From an uncultured Gammaproteobacteria bacterium (GTDB lineage Bacteria; Pseudomonadota; Gammaproteobacteria; Pseudomonadales; Pseudohongiellaceae): DNA of 41,893 bases. The position numbers and the translations under genes are program-made. The stretch's first letter is position 1, and the number at the start of each line of letters is the position of its first letter. Below are positions 19,026 to 30,115 of this stretch, in pieces. A model generated the notes under the pieces. That model was not told the DNA's origin and searched no databases. It saw nothing but the letters and a program-made list of their open reading frames with translations. The stretch lies in NCBI GenBank assembly GCA_903887045.1, contig CAISOD010000240.1, positions 1 to 41,893 on the forward strand, in the 5' to 3' direction.

Positions 19026-19535
19026 ATGATCACATTGCACACCAATCAAGGGGACATCGTGCTCGAACTTGACTTCGCCAAGGCCCCCAAATCGGCCGCC
19101 AACTTCCTGCAGTACGCGCAGGACGGCCAATACGAGGGCACCATATTCCACCGCGTCATCGACAATTTCATGGTGCAGGGCGGCGGCTTCGAACCGGGTA
19201 TGAACCAGAAGAAAACCCGCGCTCCGGTACAGAATGAAGCCGATAACGGCCTGCGCAACGACATTGGCACCATCGCGATGGCGCGCACCAGTGAACCGCA
19301 TTCGGCCACCTGCCAGTTCTTCATCAACATAGCCCCCAACGACTTCCTCAACTACAAGAGCAAGACACCGCAGGGCTGGGGCTATGCCGTGTTCGGCAGG
19401 GTCAGTGGCGGTATGGATGTCGTCAACAAGATCAAGGGCTGCCGCACCGGCAGCAAGGGCGGCCACGGCGACGTACCGCTCGACGATATCGTCATCAACT
19501 CTGTCACCATCGATGCCAGCAAGCTCCCGCAATAA
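19026..19535 (+). CDS. ppiB: peptidyl-prolyl cis-trans isomerase B (cyclophilin)
   Basis: [55 protein letters not shown]. Confidence 0.95.
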   Translation: MITLHTNQGDIVLELDFAKAPKSAANFLQYAQDGQYEGTIFHRVIDNFMVQGGGFEPGMNQKKTRAPVQNEADNGLRNDIGTIAMARTSEPHSATCQFFINIAPNDFLNYKSKTPQGWGYAVFGRVSGGMDVVNKIKGCRTGSKGGHGDVPLDDIVINSVTIDASKLPQ

Positions 19536-20259
19536 GCGCGTCCTGCTGATTTCGGATCTGCACCTCGAAGAGGCCCGCCCGCAGCTGACGCGGGCCTTTC
19601 TCGATTTTCTCGACCGCGAAACCGCCGATGCGTCGGCACTGTACATCCTCGGCGATTTCTTTAACGTGTGGCTGGGGGATGACGATGATCGCCCCCTCAA
19701 CGCCGTCATTGCCAACGCGCTGAAGCAATGCAGCGATGGTGGCACAGCCGTATATCTCTTGCATGGCAACCGCGACTTTCTGCTTGGGGCCGAGTTCGCG
19801 CGTGCTGCCGGCGCCACCTTGCTGGCTGAGCCCCATGTGCTTGAACACGAGGGCCAGCGCTATCTCCTGATGCACGGCGATGCGCTCTGCACGCTCGATA
19901 CCGACTACCAGAAATTCCGTACTACTGTGCGCAACCCCGCCTGGCAGCAAATGTTTCTCACCAAACCGCTGGCTGAACGCCGCGCCTTTGCCGCAGAAGC
20001 CCGCGCCGCCAGCAAAAGCATGAACAGCAACAAAGCGGCCGACATCATGGATGTCACGCCAACTGAAGCAGAAGCAGTGCTGCGCAAATACAGCATCGAC
20101 ACCTTGATCCACGGCCACACCCACCGCCCTGCCGTGCACAGGTTTACTGTGGACGACAAAACCTGCGAGCGCATCGTGCTGGGAGACTGGGGCAATAGCG
20201 GCTGGTATGTGGAGCTGGCAGATGCGCCGCTGCTGCAGCAATTTGCTATTCCGCACTGA
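19513..20259 (+). CDS. lpxH: UDP-2,3-diacylglucosamine diphosphatase
   Basis: [64 protein letters not shown]; start overlaps ppiB end. Confidence 0.93.
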   Translation: MPASSRNKRVLLISDLHLEEARPQLTRAFLDFLDRETADASALYILGDFFNVWLGDDDDRPLNAVIANALKQCSDGGTAVYLLHGNRDFLLGAEFARAAGATLLAEPHVLEHEGQRYLLMHGDALCTLDTDYQKFRTTVRNPAWQQMFLTKPLAERRAFAAEARAASKSMNSNKAADIMDVTPTEAEAVLRKYSIDTLIHGHTHRPAVHRFTVDDKTCERIVLGDWGNSGWYVELADAPLLQQFAIPH

Positions 20260-20374
20260 CGATCGCGCAGAGTCCAGCCCACCTGGGGAAACTGCAACCT
20301 TGCACACGAAACAGCCGCCGCCAATTGTCGGTTCACGGCTACAATTCATGTCCACTTCCCGCAGGCAGCCAGCC

Positions 20375-20833
20375 ATGTCCAAGCACGACGACGAATACGA
20401 ATTGCCCGCTGAAGGCGAGCTGCAACCACGCCAGCCAGTGGAATTGGAAATCGTGGCGGAAACCGAAATTGGCTACAAGGCCGTGATTGATGACCGCTAC
20501 ATCGGCCTGATCTACCACAACGAAATTTCGGTGCCGTTGCGCATTGGCTCGTACATGAAGGGCTGGATCAAACTCGTGCGCCCCGACGGCAAGATCGATC
20601 TCAGTATTACTGCCATGGACGCTGAAAGCCGTGATGAGCTGGAGGACCAGATTCTGGCCTACCTGCGCAGCAAGGGTGGTAGTGCCCGGCTGTCCGACAA
20701 ATCATCCCCCGATGAAATTTTCCGGCTGTTCAAAGCCAGCAAGAGGAACTTCAAACGCGCGATTGGCGGGCTCTACAAGGCGCGCTTGATTGTGATTGGA
20801 GATGATTCCATTGCGCTGGTGGCAGGCAATTGA
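20375..20833 (+). CDS. S1-like RNA-binding domain protein (CvfB/YitL-like C-terminal region)
   Basis: AETEIGYKAVIDDRYIGLIYHNEISVPLRIGSYMKGWIKLVRPDGKIDLSI; winged-helix-like ILAYLRSKGGSARLSDKSSPDEIFRLFKASKRNFKRAIGGLYKARLI. Confidence 0.82.
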   Translation: MSKHDDEYELPAEGELQPRQPVELEIVAETEIGYKAVIDDRYIGLIYHNEISVPLRIGSYMKGWIKLVRPDGKIDLSITAMDAESRDELEDQILAYLRSKGGSARLSDKSSPDEIFRLFKASKRNFKRAIGGLYKARLIVIGDDSIALVAGN

Positions 20834-20895
20834 AGGTCGAAGCCCAGCGGGGAGATCATATTTTACATACCCAACATACTGATTTATTTACGCTT

Positions 20896-21384
20896 TTATT
20901 CAGTCGGGCGGAAATAGCGCTGGTGGTGGGCTTCGCTTAGTACATGCAGCTCATCGTTGACGCGCAGCAGCAGGTCACGCACGTCCTGTCCCTGCCACGC
21001 CGGCAGCAACTCGACCCCTATCTCACTCAATCCACCCCGCAAGCGATGCAGATGCTTCTGCAGCAACTGGTGCAGCCAGAAGTACGGCGACAGGTCGGGG
21101 TCGTAGAACACGCGAAAATCCTGCAATACCTGCTCCAGCTTCGGCTGCGAGACAATGCGAAACTTGTTGCTCATCAGCTGGGTAGTGAACAAATTGATGC
21201 GCGCCTGCACTGCCTGCTTTTGCGGCTCTGTGAAGGTATTCCAGTGAATTACCTCGTGACTGAAGCGCTTGCAACCACGGCAGATCGGGTCGCCGAACGA
21301 GGTGGTGGAGCAAATGCCGATGCAGGGCGTGCGAACAGGTTTCATGGGCTGATTGTAAGCCAACCACCGCCTCATTTTCTCCAC
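20896..21384 (-). CDS. DUF1289 domain-containing protein
   Basis: RTPCIGICSTTSFGDPICRGCKRFSHEVIHWNTFTEPQKQAV (Cys-rich DUF1289 motif). Confidence 0.8.
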   Translation of the reverse strand: MEKMRRWLAYNQPMKPVRTPCIGICSTTSFGDPICRGCKRFSHEVIHWNTFTEPQKQAVQARINLFTTQLMSNKFRIVSQPKLEQVLQDFRVFYDPDLSPYFWLHQLLQKHLHRLRGGLSEIGVELLPAWQGQDVRDLLLRVNDELHVLSEAHHQRYFRPTE

Positions 21385-21470
21385 AACTGCTGGTGGTAGA
21401 TGCCCAGCGGCTGCCCTAAAATGACCTTCAACACCGCTGCAATTTTCCTACTGTCATCGAGGTACTTACC

Positions 21471-24065
21471 GTGCTGGAAGCCTATCGCAAACACGTGGCC
21501 GAACGCGCCGCTCAAGGCGTCGTTCCCAAACCGCTGGACGCAGAACAGACCGCTGCGCTGGTTGAACTGCTGAAAAACCCGCCGCAAGGTGAAGCAGCGT
21601 TCCTGCTCGACCTGATCAGCAACCGCGTACCGGCCGGTGTCGATGAAGCCGCCTACGTCAAAGCCGGTTTCCTCAGCGCCGTCGCCAAGGGTGACGTGAA
21701 GTCGCCACTGATCAGCAAACTGGACGCTACCAGACTGCTGGGCACCATGCTCGGTGGTTACAACATCGGCACGCTGGTGCAACTGCTCGACGACAGCGAA
21801 CTGGGTGTGGAGGCCGCCAACCAGCTCTCGCATACGCTGCTGATGTTCGATGCCTTCCATGACGTTGCCGAGAAAGCCAAGGCCGGCAATGCCAACGCAA
21901 AAACCACCATGCAGAGTTGGGCTGATGCCGAATGGTTCACCGCCAAACCCAAACTGCCGGAAGTCTTGACCCTCACTGTGTTCAAGGTGCCAGGCGAAAC
22001 CAACACAGACGATCTGTCGCCGGCACCGGATGCGTGGTCACGTCCCGACATCCCGCTGCACGCCCGCGCCATGTACAAGATGCCGCGCGAAGGCATTACC
22101 AATGCCGAACAACAGATTGCTGACCTGAAGAAAAAAGGCTTTCCGGTTGTGCTGGTGGGCGACGTTGTCGGCACCGGCTCCTCGCGCAAATCCGCCACCA
22201 ACTCGGTGCTGTGGTTCACCGGCGACGACATCCCGCATATTCCGAACAAACGCGCCGGTGGTGTCTGCATCGGCAACCAGATTGCGCCGATCTTCTTCAA
22301 CACCATGGAAGATGCCGGCGCATTGCCGATCGAGTGCAACGTCTCTGGTATGAACATGGGCGATGTAATCGACATCCATCCTTACAAGGGCAAGATCACC
22401 AAACACGGCACCAATGAAGTGCTGGCAGAATTCACGCTGAAGACCGACATCATCCTCGACGAAGTGCGCGCCGGCGGCCGTATTCCGCTGATCGTTGGCC
22501 GCGGTCTCACCGACAAGGCCCGCGCCTTCTTCGGCCTCAGCCCGTCGCCTGAATTCGTGCGGGCATCGGCACCGGTAGTGAACACAAAGGGCTATACGCT
22601 GGCGCAGAAAATCGTCGGCCGTGCCTGCGGCGTTGACGGTGTGCGTCCTGGTATCTATTGCGAACCGAAGATGACTACCGTTGGCTCGCAGGACACCACT
22701 GGCCCGATGACACGCGACGAGCTGAAAGATCTCGCCTGCCTCGGTTTCTCGGCCGACCTGGTAATGCAATCGTTCTGTCACACGGCTGCCTATCCGAAGC
22801 CGGTGGACATCGACACCCAGCACACGCTGCCTGACTTCATCCGCAACCGTGGTGGTGTGAGCTTGCGTCCCGGCGACGGCATCATCCACTCATGGCTGAA
22901 CCGCATGCTGCTGCCTGACACCGTCGGTACGGGCGGTGATTCACACACCCGTTTCCCGATCGGTATTTCATTCCCGGCCGGCTCTGGTCTGGTCGCCTTC
23001 GCTGCCGCCACAGGCGTCATGCCGCTCGACATGCCGGAATCAGTACTGGTGCGCTTCAAGGGCAAGATGCAGCCCGGCATCACGCTGCGCGATCTGGTGA
23101 ACGCGATTCCGTACGCAGCAATCCAGAAAGGTTTGCTGACCGTCGAGAAGAAAGGCAAGAAGAACATCTACTCCGGCAACATCCTCGAAATCGAAGGTCT
23201 GCCTGATCTGAAAATCGAGCAGGCATTTGAATTGTCGGATGCATCGGCTGAACGTTCGGCGTCCGGTTGCACCATCAAGCTGAACCCTGCCCCGATCATT
23301 GAATACCTCACTTCCAACGTCGTATTGCTGCGCTGGATGATCAGCGAAGGTTACGGCGATCCACGTACGCTTGAGCGCCGCGCGTCACAAATGGAAGCCT
23401 GGCTGGCAAATCCACAGTTGCTGGAAGCCGACAAGGATGCCGAATACAAGGAAATCATCGAAATCGATCTCGAACAGATCAAGGAACCACTGCTGGCATG
23501 CCCGAACGATCCGGACGACATCAAGCCTCTGTCCGCTGTGGCCGGTACCAAGATCGACGAAGTGTTCATCGGTTCCTGCATGACCAACATCGGTCACTTC
23601 CGCGCTGCTGCCACCGTATTGGGCCAGAGCAAGGGCATGATCCCGACTCGCCTGTGGGTATCACCACCCACAAAGATGGACCAGCACCAGTTGACCGAAG
23701 AAGGTGTCTACGGCGTATTCGGCGCCGCCGGTGCCCGCACCGAGATGCCGGGCTGCTCGCTGTGCATGGGCAACCAGGCGCGTGTGGCATCGAAATCCAC
23801 TGTGGTCTCCACCTCCACCCGCAACTTCCCCAACCGCCTCGGCGACGGCGCCAACGTGTTCCTCGCCTCCAGCGAACTCGCTGCCGTGTGCTCGCTGCTC
23901 GGCAAGATCCCGACGCAGGACGAGTACATGCAGTACATGGGCAAACTCGACACCATGTCGTCGACGATCTACCGCTACCTGAACTTCAACGAAGTGGCGT
24001 CGTTCATGAAGGGCGCGGAGAAAGCAAAATCAATCCCGCTGCAAAACATTGTTGAAGTGGCTTGA
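21471..24065 (+). CDS. acnB: aconitate hydratase B
   Basis: [22 protein letters not shown] (GTG start) ... [47 protein letters not shown] ... [15 protein letters not shown]. Confidence 0.96.
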   Translation: MLEAYRKHVAERAAQGVVPKPLDAEQTAALVELLKNPPQGEAAFLLDLISNRVPAGVDEAAYVKAGFLSAVAKGDVKSPLISKLDATRLLGTMLGGYNIGTLVQLLDDSELGVEAANQLSHTLLMFDAFHDVAEKAKAGNANAKTTMQSWADAEWFTAKPKLPEVLTLTVFKVPGETNTDDLSPAPDAWSRPDIPLHARAMYKMPREGITNAEQQIADLKKKGFPVVLVGDVVGTGSSRKSATNSVLWFTGDDIPHIPNKRAGGVCIGNQIAPIFFNTMEDAGALPIECNVSGMNMGDVIDIHPYKGKITKHGTNEVLAEFTLKTDIILDEVRAGGRIPLIVGRGLTDKARAFFGLSPSPEFVRASAPVVNTKGYTLAQKIVGRACGVDGVRPGIYCEPKMTTVGSQDTTGPMTRDELKDLACLGFSADLVMQSFCHTAAYPKPVDIDTQHTLPDFIRNRGGVSLRPGDGIIHSWLNRMLLPDTVGTGGDSHTRFPIGISFPAGSGLVAFAAATGVMPLDMPESVLVRFKGKMQPGITLRDLVNAIPYAAIQKGLLTVEKKGKKNIYSGNILEIEGLPDLKIEQAFELSDASAERSASGCTIKLNPAPIIEYLTSNVVLLRWMISEGYGDPRTLERRASQMEAWLANPQLLEADKDAEYKEIIEIDLEQIKEPLLACPNDPDDIKPLSAVAGTKIDEVFIGSCMTNIGHFRAAATVLGQSKGMIPTRLWVSPPTKMDQHQLTEEGVYGVFGAAGARTEMPGCSLCMGNQARVASKSTVVSTSTRNFPNRLGDGANVFLASSELAAVCSLLGKIPTQDEYMQYMGKLDTMSSTIYRYLNFNEVASFMKGAEKAKSIPLQNIVEVA

Positions 24066-24084
24066 TTGAAATAGTTCTGTGCTG

Positions 24085-24115
24085 AAGGTGTCAGAGTCGG
24101 TGACTCTGACACCTT
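24085..24115. repeat. REP-like perfect hairpin between convergent acnB and lysE-family genes
   Basis: AAGGTGTCAGAGTC-GGT-GACTCTGACACCTT, 14-bp perfect stem and 3-nt loop; no T-tract. Confidence 0.75.
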
Positions 24116-24140
24116 GCTGGAATACGCCGGCGGTCCTTAT

Positions 24141-24788
24141 TCAATTGATCGCCAACAGCACACCAAATGCAATGAAAATGATACCGATGGCAACATTGAA
24201 ACGGCGCAACACAGCGGGCTTGGCAAACCAGTTGGCCAAGCCCTGCCCACTCGATGCGTACAGCACGTAGCAGGCAGTTTCCAGTACGATAAAGGTGGGC
24301 AGTACTACTGCCAGCTGCGGCCATGCTGCCTGGTTGGGGTCGATGAACTGCGGAAAGTAGGCAGCAGCAAATGCAATCGCTTTGGGGTTACTGCCTGCTA
24401 CCGCCATTGCCTTGCGCACAGTGTCCCAAAACTGCGAGCGGGACAGCGACACGCTTGGCCCTCCTTGAGACATTGCATCTGCGGTCACGGTCACTGGCTG
24501 CTTCCGCTCCCCGAAAATCAATTGCAGCCCCAGGTAAGCCAGATAGGCGGCGCCCACTGTTTTGACGAGCATGAATACCCTGGGGGATTGCTGGAGAATC
24601 AATCCCAGGCCCAATGCAGATGCCACCATCATGGCAAGCACCACAGAGAGAGCGCCGACCATGGCCGGTATCGTACCGAGTAAACCCCGACGCAGGCCGA
24701 CAGCCAGCATCAACATCATGTTGGGGCCGGGGGTAATGCAAATCAGCAAGGTAGGAATTGCAAAGCCAAGCCAGGCATCAAAGCTCAT
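24141..24788 (-). CDS. LysE/RhtB family amino-acid exporter
   Basis: MSFDAWLGFAIPTLLICITPGPNMMLMLAVGLRRGLLGTIPAMVG. Confidence 0.9.
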   Translation of the reverse strand: MSFDAWLGFAIPTLLICITPGPNMMLMLAVGLRRGLLGTIPAMVGALSVVLAMMVASALGLGLILQQSPRVFMLVKTVGAAYLAYLGLQLIFGERKQPVTVTADAMSQGGPSVSLSRSQFWDTVRKAMAVAGSNPKAIAFAAAYFPQFIDPNQAAWPQLAVVLPTFIVLETACYVLYASSGQGLANWFAKPAVLRRFNVAIGIIFIAFGVLLAIN

Positions 24789-24809
24789 GACAGGTGCCGA
24801 CCGCCTGGA

Positions 24810-26396
24810 TCATTCCCACTCGATTGTCGCTGGCGGTTTCGATGAAATGTCATAACTCACGCGCGACACTTCCCGAATCTCGTTGATGATCCGGTTGGAA
24901 ACAGTCTCCAGCAGCTCATAGGGCAAATGCGCCCAGCGAGCAGTCATGAAGTCGATGGTTTCCACCGCGCGCAGCGCGATGACCCAGGAATAGCGGCGGG
25001 CATCGCCGACGACGCCGACGGATTTCACAGGCAGGAATACGGCGAAGGCCTGGCTGGTCTTGTCATACCAGCCGGACTTGTGCAGTTCTTCGATAAAGAT
25101 GGCGTCGGCATTGCGCAGTACATCGGCGTATTCCTTTTTCACTTCGCCCAGGATGCGCACACCAAGGCCGGGGCCGGGGAACGGATGCCGGTAGACCATC
25201 TGCGGCGGCAGACCGAGTGCAACACCGATGCGGCGCACTTCGTCCTTGAACAGTTCACGCAGCGGTTCCACCAAAGCCATCTTCATGTTCTCGGGCAGGC
25301 CACCGACGTTGTGATGCGATTTGATCACATGCGCAGTGCCATACTTCGACTTGGCGGATTCGATGACGTCAGGGTAAATGGTGCCTTGCGCCAGCCACTT
25401 CACGGCGCCCCCTTCTTTGGTAACAAGTCTGGACGCTTCGGCATCAAACACTTCGATGAAGGTGTTGCCGATGATTTTGCGTTTCTGTTCCGGGTCGCTA
25501 ACGCCAGCAAGTTTGCCAAGGAAGTTGTCCTGCGCATTGGCGCGTATCACTTTGACGCCCATGTTCTTCGCGAAGATTTCCATCACCTGGTCGCCTTCGT
25601 GCAAACGCAGCAAACCGTTGTCGACAAACACGCAGGTCAATTGATCGCCGATGGCACGATGCAGCAGCGCGGCGACGACCGAAGAATCCACACCGCCGGA
25701 AAGGCCCAGCAGTACCTGGTCCTTGCCCACTTGCTTGCGCACACCGGCAATGGCGTCGTCGATGATGTTGACGGCAGTCCACAGGCGTTCGCATTTGCAG
25801 ATGTCGTGCACGAAGCGGTTCAGCAGTTGCTGCCCGGCTTTGGTGTGCGTGACTTCCGGATGAAACTGCAGTGCGTGGATGCGGCCGTCGTTGCTCATCA
25901 TGGCGGCGATCGGTGCGCTATCGGTAGCGGCGGTGCAAACGAAGTCTGGTGGCAACCTGGTGACTTTGTCACCGTGGCTCATCCACACGTCCTGATATTG
26001 GCGCTCGTTGTCGACGATCTCGTGTTCGAGCCCGCTCAACAACGAATCAACGCCTAGTATTTCCACCCGGGCATAGCCGAATTCGGATTTGTGGGAGCCT
26101 TCTACTTTGCCGCCCAGCTGCTCGGCGAGCGTTTGCATACCGTAGCAGATACCAAGGATCGGCAGCTTGCTGCGCAGAATGTGGTCCGGCACGCTCGGTG
26201 AATCAACAAGGTTGGCGCTTTCCGGGCTGCCGCTGAGAATCACACCCTGCGGTGCAAATGCATCGAAGTCCTCCTGCGGACACGACCAGTGATGAATCTC
26301 GCAGTAAACACCCGCCTCACGCACGCGGCGGGCGATGAGCTGGGTGTACTGGGAACCGAAGTCGAGGATCAGGATCTTCTGCTGATGGATATTCAT
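24810..26396 (-). CDS. guaA: GMP synthase (glutamine-hydrolysing)
   Basis: [66 protein letters not shown]-terminal TIEWE. Confidence 0.97.
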   Translation of the reverse strand: MNIHQQKILILDFGSQYTQLIARRVREAGVYCEIHHWSCPQEDFDAFAPQGVILSGSPESANLVDSPSVPDHILRSKLPILGICYGMQTLAEQLGGKVEGSHKSEFGYARVEILGVDSLLSGLEHEIVDNERQYQDVWMSHGDKVTRLPPDFVCTAATDSAPIAAMMSNDGRIHALQFHPEVTHTKAGQQLLNRFVHDICKCERLWTAVNIIDDAIAGVRKQVGKDQVLLGLSGGVDSSVVAALLHRAIGDQLTCVFVDNGLLRLHEGDQVMEIFAKNMGVKVIRANAQDNFLGKLAGVSDPEQKRKIIGNTFIEVFDAEASRLVTKEGGAVKWLAQGTIYPDVIESAKSKYGTAHVIKSHHNVGGLPENMKMALVEPLRELFKDEVRRIGVALGLPPQMVYRHPFPGPGLGVRILGEVKKEYADVLRNADAIFIEELHKSGWYDKTSQAFAVFLPVKSVGVVGDARRYSWVIALRAVETIDFMTARWAHLPYELLETVSNRIINEIREVSRVSYDISSKPPATIEWE

Positions 26397-27871
26397 TAAC
26401 CAATCCGGTAATTCGGCGCTTCTTTGGTAATCGTTACATCGTGCACATGGCTTTCGCTGACACCCGCCGACGTGATTTTGACGAACTGCGGTTTCACCCG
26501 CATTTCCTCGATGTTGGCGCAGCCGGTGAGCCCCATGCTGGAACGCACACCGCCAATCAACTGGAACACGATTGCCGACATGGTGCCTTTGTACGGCACG
26601 CGGCCTTCGACGCCTTCGGGCACCAGCTTGCCGGCGCCGCTGTCGAGAGTCTGGAAGTAGCGGTCGCTGGAACCTTTGGCCATGGCACCGAGCGAACCCA
26701 TGCCGCGGTAGGCTTTGTAGCTGCGGCCTTGATACAACTCCACTTCACCCGGCGCTTCTTCGGTACCCGCCAGCAGGCTGCCGATCATCACGGCGTTGGC
26801 GCCGGCGGCAATTGCCTTGGCGATGTCGCCGGAGAAGCGGATGCCGCCGTCGGAGATGATGGTGACGTCGGTGCCTTTCAGGGCTGCGGCTACGTTCGAC
26901 ACTGCCGTGATCTGTGGCACGCCTACGCCAGTGACGATACGCGTGGTACAGATAGAGCCGGGACCAATGCCCACTTTGACGGAATCAACACCGGCTTCTA
27001 CCAGCGCCAGTGCGCCGGCAGCGGTGGCCACATTGCCACCGATCAATGCGATGGCGGGAAACTTGTCCTTGATCTGGCGGATACGCTTGAGCACTTCCTG
27101 CGAGTGGCCGTGCGAGGTATCCACCACGATCACATCAACGCCGGCAGCAACCAGTGCCCTCACGCGTTCTTCAGTATCGGCACCAGTGCCCACGGCGGCA
27201 CCAACGCGCAGGTGGCCCATCGAATCCTTGCAGGCGTTGGGGTGGTCTTCCGCTTTTCGGATATCTTTCAGGGTCACTAGGCCGCGCAGTTCGAACGCAT
27301 CGTTGATCATCAGCACCTTTTCGATACGGTATTTGTGCATCAACTGTTTGATTTCTTCCAGGCTGGCGCCTTCTTTTGCCGTTACCAGTCGCTCTTTCGG
27401 CGTCATGATGCTGGAGACTTTTGCATTCAGATCGCGCTCGAAGCGCACGTCACGCGAGGTGACTATGCCGACCAGTTCGCGCTTGCCGTCGGTTTCCACG
27501 ATTACCGGCATGCCGGAGATGCGGTTTTCCCGCGTCATTTCCATCAGCTTGCGCACAGTGGTATCTGGCGTGATGCAAAGCGGGTCGGTAACTACACCGC
27601 TTTCGTATTTCTTGACGGTGCGGACTTCTTTCGCCTGCGCTTCAATGCCCATGTTCTTGTGGATGATGCCGATACCGCCTTCCTGTGCCATCGCAATGGC
27701 CAGGCGCGCCTCGGTCACGGTGTCCATCGCAGAGGACACCAGCGGAATATTCAGCGTGATTGAACGGGTCAGGCGGGTTTTGAGATCGACCTTGTTGGGC
27801 AGTACCAGCGAGTGGGCGGGGACCAGCAAAACGTCGTCGAACGTGAGGGCTTCTTCGAGAATGCGCAGCAT
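26396..27871 (-). CDS. guaB: inosine-5'-monophosphate dehydrogenase
   Basis: [57 protein letters not shown] domains; TAATG overlap with guaA. Confidence 0.97.
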   Translation of the reverse strand: MLRILEEALTFDDVLLVPAHSLVLPNKVDLKTRLTRSITLNIPLVSSAMDTVTEARLAIAMAQEGGIGIIHKNMGIEAQAKEVRTVKKYESGVVTDPLCITPDTTVRKLMEMTRENRISGMPVIVETDGKRELVGIVTSRDVRFERDLNAKVSSIMTPKERLVTAKEGASLEEIKQLMHKYRIEKVLMINDAFELRGLVTLKDIRKAEDHPNACKDSMGHLRVGAAVGTGADTEERVRALVAAGVDVIVVDTSHGHSQEVLKRIRQIKDKFPAIALIGGNVATAAGALALVEAGVDSVKVGIGPGSICTTRIVTGVGVPQITAVSNVAAALKGTDVTIISDGGIRFSGDIAKAIAAGANAVMIGSLLAGTEEAPGEVELYQGRSYKAYRGMGSLGAMAKGSSDRYFQTLDSGAGKLVPEGVEGRVPYKGTMSAIVFQLIGGVRSSMGLTGCANIEEMRVKPQFVKITSAGVSESHVHDVTITKEAPNYRIG

Positions 27872-27908
27872 GGTGATTACCTGAAACCGTGTTTCGGGAA
27901 ATCGGTAT

Positions 27909-27938
27909 ATTGTAACCGAGCGCCAAAGGCCCGGTAAA
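27909..27938 (-). promoter_or_regulatory. candidate sigma70 promoter for guaBA
   Basis: Minus strand TTTACC-18 nt-TACAAT upstream of the guaB start; visual match only. Confidence 0.35.
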
Positions 27939-28023
27939 CCTGAAAATACCGCAGGTAGTGTGTGCAAGTCAGTGTACCCCCTAGGGGTCGGGCCAAAGGC
28001 TTGCCCTGTGGTATCTTGCGAAC

Positions 28024-29430
28024 ATGCCTGCCTATCGAACCATCAACAACCAGAACTCCAGCAGCAAGAGCGCTGACAGCAATGTGCTCAGCGTCAGCCA
28101 GTTGAACCGGCTCGCACGCCAGTTGCTGGAAGACCACTTTCCCAACGTATTGGTACAGGGCGAAATCTCCAATTTTGCACAGCCGGCGTCGGGCCACTGG
28201 TATCTCACGCTGAAAGACCAGGCCGGGCAGGTGCGTTGCGCGATGTTCCGCAACCGCAACATGTTTGTGCGCTTCAAACCGAAAGACGGCGTGCAAGTGG
28301 TGGTGAAGGCCAAGCTCAGTTTGTACGAAGGCCGCGGCGACTATCAGTTGCTTGTCGACACCATGGAAGAAGCAGGCGCCGGTGCTCTGAGGCAGGCTTT
28401 TGAACAGCTGTACCAGAAGCTGCTGGTGCAAGGGTTGTTTGATGCAGCCATCAAAAAGCCATTGCCTGCCCTGCCCCGCCATGTAGCCGTTATAACTTCT
28501 CCCACCGGCGCCGCAATCCGCGACGTGATCAGTGTGTTCCGCCGCCGCTTTCCGGCAACAGCACTCACCATCATGCCGGTGAGCGTCCAGGGCCAGCAGG
28601 CTGCCGGTGAAATGATCCGCGCACTGGTTACTGTCAACCAACGCCAAGGCTGCCTGCACGATGTCGATACCATTCTGCTGACGCGCGGTGGAGGTTCATT
28701 GGAAGACCTGTGGTGCTACAACGATGAAGCACTGGCCCACGCGATACATGCATCGGTGTTGCCGGTAGTGAGTGCAGTAGGCCATGAGGTGGATTTCACC
28801 ATAGCCGATTTTGTCGCCGATGCGCGTGCGGCGACGCCTTCAGCTGCAGCGGAATTGCTGAGTCCGCACCAGGACGCTTATCGCACACGACTTGTATCGC
28901 TGGCTGCACGCCAGGTGAATTTCATCAATTCAACAATTCAAGCGGCACTCCGCGAACTGGCCGCCACCGCGCGACGGCTGCGACATCCCGGCCGGCGCTT
29001 GCAGGAACAGGCACAGCGGCTGGATATGCTGGAACTGCGACTGACACGCGCAGTGCAGCGGCAACGTTTGCAGACCAGTCAGCAACTGGCGGTGATGCAA
29101 AAGCGACTACTGTTGCAGAGCCCGGATCGCTTGCTGGCCGGCCAACGTCGTTTGGTGGCGGCGCTGTTGCAACGCCTGATGCAGGCCATGCGCAACGGCC
29201 TGAAGGATCGGCGGCTTGCGCTCGGCAGTCATGGCCATGCGCTGAATGCGGTAAGCCCGCTCGCTACGCTGGCCCGTGGCTATTCGATTACCACCGACGC
29301 CAGCGGCCATGTGCTGACAGGCTTCGGACAGATTAGGCCCGGTGCTACAATCTTTACGCGTATGGCCGAAGGCAGCATCGAGAGCGCCGTAGTCGCAACA
29401 CACGACGACTCTCAGACTGCAGCACCTTAA
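28024..29430 (+). CDS. xseA: exodeoxyribonuclease VII large subunit
   Basis: [95 protein letters not shown]. Confidence 0.96.
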   Translation: MPAYRTINNQNSSSKSADSNVLSVSQLNRLARQLLEDHFPNVLVQGEISNFAQPASGHWYLTLKDQAGQVRCAMFRNRNMFVRFKPKDGVQVVVKAKLSLYEGRGDYQLLVDTMEEAGAGALRQAFEQLYQKLLVQGLFDAAIKKPLPALPRHVAVITSPTGAAIRDVISVFRRRFPATALTIMPVSVQGQQAAGEMIRALVTVNQRQGCLHDVDTILLTRGGGSLEDLWCYNDEALAHAIHASVLPVVSAVGHEVDFTIADFVADARAATPSAAAELLSPHQDAYRTRLVSLAARQVNFINSTIQAALRELAATARRLRHPGRRLQEQAQRLDMLELRLTRAVQRQRLQTSQQLAVMQKRLLLQSPDRLLAGQRRLVAALLQRLMQAMRNGLKDRRLALGSHGHALNAVSPLATLARGYSITTDASGHVLTGFGQIRPGATIFTRMAEGSIESAVVATHDDSQTAAP

Positions 29431-29490
29431 CCATAACTTAATCCGACAGCTTCGGCTGTCCGCTACCATCCTTACCAACAGCAGGTACCC

Positions 29491-30111
29491 GTGAAAAAAG
29501 CTCCTGAACTGCAAAATATCCGTGGCGTCAAAATCTATCCCCCCAACCACAAGCGCGTACAAAAGTTGCTCACCGGCGACAACGAGCCGGAGATCCACGG
29601 CGACAAGGTGTGGTTCTCCAGCTACTTCATCATGGACTTCCTCGACGCCAATCCCCCTGAGCCCAAAACCCGCATCCTCGACGTTGGTTGTGGCTGGGGC
29701 GCGCTCAGCATCTATTGCGTGAAGAAGTTCCTCGCCAAAGTCACGGGCGTTGATGCCGACAAACACGTGTTTCCGTTGCTGGAACTGCACGCCACCTTGA
29801 ACAACGTCAATGTCGGCAAGAAAGTCAGCAAGTACGAAGACCTCAAGCCCGAATTCCTGGCGAAGCAGGACATCATCGTAGGTGGCGACATCTGCTTCTG
29901 GGACGAATTGGTGGATCCGTTGCATACGCTGATCAAGAACGCCCTCGCTGCCGGCGTTGAACGCATCATCATCGCTGATCCGGGCCGCCCGCCCTTCATG
30001 CGGCTTGCCCGCCGTTGCCGCCGTTTGCACAAGGCCAAAATCAAGAGCGTGAAGGTCACGACGCCACGCAAACACGAAGGCTATCTGCTAATCATCGATA
30101 ATCCCGGTTAA
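29491..30111 (+). CDS. class I SAM-dependent methyltransferase
   Basis: RILDVGCGWGALSIYCVKKFLAKVTGVDADKHVFPLLELHATLNNV (SAM motifs I/II); IIVGGDICFWDELVDPL; IIADPGRPPF. Confidence 0.8.
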   Translation: MKKAPELQNIRGVKIYPPNHKRVQKLLTGDNEPEIHGDKVWFSSYFIMDFLDANPPEPKTRILDVGCGWGALSIYCVKKFLAKVTGVDADKHVFPLLELHATLNNVNVGKKVSKYEDLKPEFLAKQDIIVGGDICFWDELVDPLHTLIKNALAAGVERIIIADPGRPPFMRLARRCRRLHKAKIKSVKVTTPRKHEGYLLIIDNPG

Positions 30112-30115
30112 TTGC

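Noticed and set aside
26441-27884. Long plus-strand ORFs (279 and 362 aa) over guaB
   Set aside because: Antisense frames of a high-GC conserved gene; guaB on minus fully explains the region.
27978-27987. CCCCTAGGGG 10-bp palindrome in the guaB-xseA divergent region
   Set aside because: Too short and no second copy or recognised operator; not enough to call a regulatory site.
29445-29460. GACAGC-TTCG-GCTGTC hairpin between xseA and the methyltransferase gene
   Set aside because: Only 6-bp stem without a T-tract; could be a weak attenuator, but insufficient to call a terminator.
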